A stretch of DNA of 64,000 nt from a bacterium (GTDB lineage: Bacteria; Planctomycetota; Planctomycetia; Pirellulales; Pirellulaceae): the NCBI GenBank assembly GCA_030430075.1, contig JAUIGN010000008.1, positions 124,001 through 188,000 on the forward strand, given 5' to 3'. A model generated the notes under the pieces. It was given only the letters and a program-made list of their open reading frames with translations. It was not told the DNA's origin and did no database searches. This document shows positions 61,808-64,000 of this stretch, one piece after another. Made by a program: the position numbers and the translations under genes. Position 1 is the first letter of the stretch, and the number at the start of each line of letters is the position of its first letter.

Positions 61808-61890
61808 CTAACGAGGCAGGGCGTCGAACCAAGGGCGAGCTTTGGCTCGCGTCATGGTAATCCGCTCTCGCTGGTCGCTGAACCTTGACC
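61808..61890 (+). repeat. Family C repeat, copy 3
   Basis: CTAACGAGGCAGGGCGTCG, then hairpin GCGAGC-TTTG-GCTCGC and TAATCCGCTCTCGCTGGTCG. Arms are kept while the loop differs from copy 1. Confidence 0.75.
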
Positions 61891-62055
61891 CAAAGTGAAC
61901 GGCTTTGGCCCCCTACGCAAGCAAACTCGGATGATTCATGAACGAACAACCATTCAGTGCAAGTCAAAGTTTAGCAATCGTTTGTGGCGAACTGACCCAA
62001 GGCGCCACGCACATCAGCCGCAACGCGCCAGTGTTCGGTTTGCTTTGCGATCGAC

Positions 62056-62098
62056 GGAACCGGGGCTAACGCCCAACGGCTGATGAATCATCCGGGCC
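62056..62098 (-). repeat. Dispersed repeat family A, copy 5 (inverted)
   Basis: On the minus strand: CCCGGATGATTCATCAGCC then GTTGGGCGTTAGCCCCGGTT, the longest copy seen (about 42 bases). Confidence 0.8.
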
Positions 62099-62207
62099 AA
62101 CAAGCATCAGGTGAGCTCGCGCCCGTGAGCTTCGCGCATCTCATGCCGTTCGGCAACCTGTCCAGCAATCCGTGCGAGCCGCATTCTCTTTCGGTTAAGG
62201 AGCGTTC

Positions 62208-63245
62208 ATGAGTACCCAGGATTCGATGGAACACCAGGCGGAGGAGTTCCGCAAACGCTACACGGCCGTGCAGGAACAGATTGCCAAGGTGATTGTCGGT
62301 CACGAAGAGATTGTGCACGGCGTGTTGACCTGTCTGTTCGTCGGCGGCCACTGCCTGCTCGAAGGTGTTCCCGGATTGGGCAAGACCTTGTTGGTGCGGT
62401 CGCTGGCGGAGGCCTTGCATTTGGAGTTCAGTCGAATTCAGTTCACGCCGGACTTGATGCCCGCCGACATTTTGGGCACGAACATGGTCTTGGAAACACC
62501 CGATGGCAAGCGGGTCTTTGAATTCCAAAAGGGGCCGATCTTCACGCAGCTCTGCCTGGCGGACGAGATCAACCGGGCGACGCCCAAGACGCAGTCCGCC
62601 ATGCTGGAGACGATGCAGGAGGGGACGGTCACGGTGGGGGGCGTGCGGCACCAGCTTGCCAAGCCGTTCTTCGTGCTCGCCACGCAGAACCCGATCGAAC
62701 AGGAGGGGACCTACCCGCTGCCGGAAGCCCAGTTGGATCGCTTCTTTTTTAAGCTGGTTGTTGGCTATTCCAGTCGCGACCAGCTCTCCACCATTCTCGA
62801 CCGGACGACGGCCGGCGAGAAGGTCGTTCCCGAGCGGGTGATGGACGGCGCAGAGATTGTCAAATGGCAAGAGCTGATTCGTAACGTGATTCTGGCCAAA
62901 CATGTGCAGGACTACGTGGTGCGCTTGACGCTGGCCACGCACCCGGAAGGACCGTTTGCCTTGCCGGTCACCAACCAGTACTTGCGGTGGGGCAGCAGTC
63001 CCCGGGGGGCACAGACGCTGGCCCTGGCGGCAAAGGTCCGGGCCCTGCTCGAAGGCCGCTTCAATGTCAGCTTTGAAGATGTTCGCCGCGTCTACTTGCC
63101 CGCCATGCGGCACCGCGTGATTCTCAATTTCGAGGCCCAGGCGGAAGGGACGGAGGCGGACGACGTGCTGCTGGAGATTCTGGAAAAGCTTCCGGAAAAA
63201 GCAGATAGTACTCCCGTCGCCGCAGTCGTTGCCGAGCCATCCTGA
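62208..63245 (+). CDS. MoxR-family AAA+ ATPase
   Basis: A 345-residue AAA+ ATPase with Walker A GVPGLGKT (53-60), Walker B LADEIN (about 117-122), and NRATPKTQSAMLETMQE typical of the MoxR family, which acts as a chaperone-like remodeller for vWA-domain partners. AAGGAG 6 bases (counting from the motif end) before ATG supports the start. It is flanked by a vWA membrane protein and overlaps the DUF58 gene by one base (TGATG), the standard MoxR/DUF58/vWA arrangement. Substrate unknown. Confidence 0.95.
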   Translation: MSTQDSMEHQAEEFRKRYTAVQEQIAKVIVGHEEIVHGVLTCLFVGGHCLLEGVPGLGKTLLVRSLAEALHLEFSRIQFTPDLMPADILGTNMVLETPDGKRVFEFQKGPIFTQLCLADEINRATPKTQSAMLETMQEGTVTVGGVRHQLAKPFFVLATQNPIEQEGTYPLPEAQLDRFFFKLVVGYSSRDQLSTILDRTTAGEKVVPERVMDGAEIVKWQELIRNVILAKHVQDYVVRLTLATHPEGPFALPVTNQYLRWGSSPRGAQTLALAAKVRALLEGRFNVSFEDVRRVYLPAMRHRVILNFEAQAEGTEADDVLLEILEKLPEKADSTPVAAVVAEPS

Positions 63246-64000
63246 TGCCGCCTTCCGCCACGCAGAGTTCGCTCCTCAGCCCGCAGATGCTGGCGCAGCT
63301 CGAACGTCTTGAACTTGTCAGCCGCAAGATCTTTCGCGGCCGGTTGAAAGGCGAGCGGCGCAGCCGGCGCAAGGGACAGAGCGTCGAGTTTGCCGATTTT
63401 CGCAACTACGTGCAAGGCGACGATCTACGGTTCGTCGATTGGAATCTCTATGCGCGGCTGGACAAGCTGTTTCTCAAGCTCTTTTTGGAAGAAGAAGACC
63501 TACACTTCTACACGTTGATCGACACCAGTGCCTCGATGACATTTGGTCAGCCGTCCAAGCTGCAACATGCCAAACAGCTTGCCGCTGCGCTGGGATTCAT
63601 CGGGCTCTGCCGCGCAGACCGCGTTAAGATCGAAACGCTGGGCACGTCACTCGCCAAACCGGGCCCGACCCTGCGCGGTCGGGCCAGTTTGTGGCGGATG
63701 CTCGAATACCTCGATGGCATCGACGAACCGAACAACGTGCCGCTGGCCGCCGGTGTCAAGGACTTCTGCGTGAGAAACTCGGGGCAGGGGATCCTGGTGC
63801 TGATCACGGACTTGATGGACAAGGCCGGCTACGAGTCGGCCCTGCGATTTCTCCTGGCTCGGCAGATGGACGTTTACGTCATCCACGTGTTGTCGCAGGA
63901 AGAGATGCACCCCGATCTCAAAGGCGATTTGAAGCTGGTTGATTGCGAAGACCAAGATGTGGCGGAGATCACCGTCAGTCGTCCGCTTCTGGATCGCTAT
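63245..64000 (+). CDS. DUF58 protein, truncated by the window edge
   Basis: 252 residues are visible and no stop occurs before the right edge. The signature stretch GQSVEFADFRNYVQGDDLRF then VDWNLYAR is the DUF58 core, followed by a vWA-like domain with DTSASMTFG (metal site) and VLITDLMD. DUF58 proteins pair with MoxR ATPases. ATG 63245 shares its first base with the moxR stop. Confidence 0.92.
   Translation, partial: MPPSATQSSLLSPQMLAQLERLELVSRKIFRGRLKGERRSRRKGQSVEFADFRNYVQGDDLRFVDWNLYARLDKLFLKLFLEEEDLHFYTLIDTSASMTFGQPSKLQHAKQLAAALGFIGLCRADRVKIETLGTSLAKPGPTLRGRASLWRMLEYLDGIDEPNNVPLAAGVKDFCVRNSGQGILVLITDLMDKAGYESALRFLLARQMDVYVIHVLSQEEMHPDLKGDLKLVDCEDQDVAEITVSRPLLDRY

Larger units (their letters stand above)
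61500..62207. other. Long repeat mosaic
   Basis: 708 gene-free bases between the vWA and moxR genes. From left to right: a 16-bp duplication, a family B hairpin, a family C copy and an inverted family A copy. AAGGAG (62197-62202) serves moxR. Confidence 0.65.

Overview
The window is about 62 % GC and carries a gene repertoire typical of the Planctomycetes, most likely the Pirellulales/Rhodopirellula side of the phylum. The main evidence is DUF1549/DUF1553 proteins, a DUF1501 protein, a very large surface protein with an N-terminal LEPR-XLL-type motif and SdrD-like repeats, a secreted sulfatase, lipobox-bearing EF-hand and NHL proteins, PQQ-like and WD40 propellers, a Sua5-phosphatase fusion and a MoxR/DUF58/von Willebrand cluster. 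I see no rRNA, tRNA, CRISPR array, transposase or prophage. The assignment is from gene content only.

Layout. 0-3.6 kb: tail of an LpxL-like acyltransferase, a Rieske ferredoxin coupled to a GNAT protein, and glgC. 3.7-14 kb: a polytopic membrane protein, a secreted double alpha/beta-hydrolase, a DUF1549/DUF1553 protein, an EF-hand lipoprotein and a membrane-anchored protein of unknown function. 14-24 kb: citrate synthase, a secreted WD40 protein, a 1722-residue repeat surface protein and a GT87-like membrane protein. 24-29.6 kb: small envelope proteins, a BON protein, a NUDIX CoA pyrophosphatase and argC-argJ. 29.7-37.4 kb: a TolQ/MotA-like channel protein with a long helical tail, a TM-coiled-coil-vWA protein, a PQQ-like propeller, and a three-gene set of two arrestin-like proteins and a P-loop ATPase. 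37.6-47 kb: a Pro-rich secreted protein, a TGS GTPase, PolX, a single-chain E1alpha-E1beta-lipoyl-E2 dehydrogenase and a sulfatase. 47-58 kb: a zinc-ribbon membrane protein, a DUF1549/DUF1553 - DUF1501 - PPC-domain cassette, rpiB coupled to a Sua5-phosphatase fusion, and an NHL lipoprotein. 58-64 kb: a large double-vWA membrane protein, MoxR and a truncated DUF58 protein.

How the genes work together. Housekeeping genes (glgC, gltA, argCJ, polX, rpiB, Sua5) are interspersed with secreted or envelope proteins. Clear co-transcription or coupling signs are the Rieske/GNAT ATGA overlap, arrestin/ATPase GTGA overlap, Sua5-phosphatase/rpiB ATGA overlap and moxR/DUF58 TGATG overlap.

Intergenic DNA is unusually structured. 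At least four short dispersed repeat families (called A to D here) recur in gene-free stretches, usually just after stop codons, and two genes take their stop codon from a repeat. The best candidates for undescribed biology are (1) the proton-channel-like protein with its TM-coil-vWA partner at 29.7-33.3 kb, (2) the two-arrestin plus ATPase operon at 35.3-37.4 kb, (3) the single-polypeptide 2-oxoacid dehydrogenase with an altered E2 motif, and (4) the alternating Cys/non-Cys surface-protein repeats.
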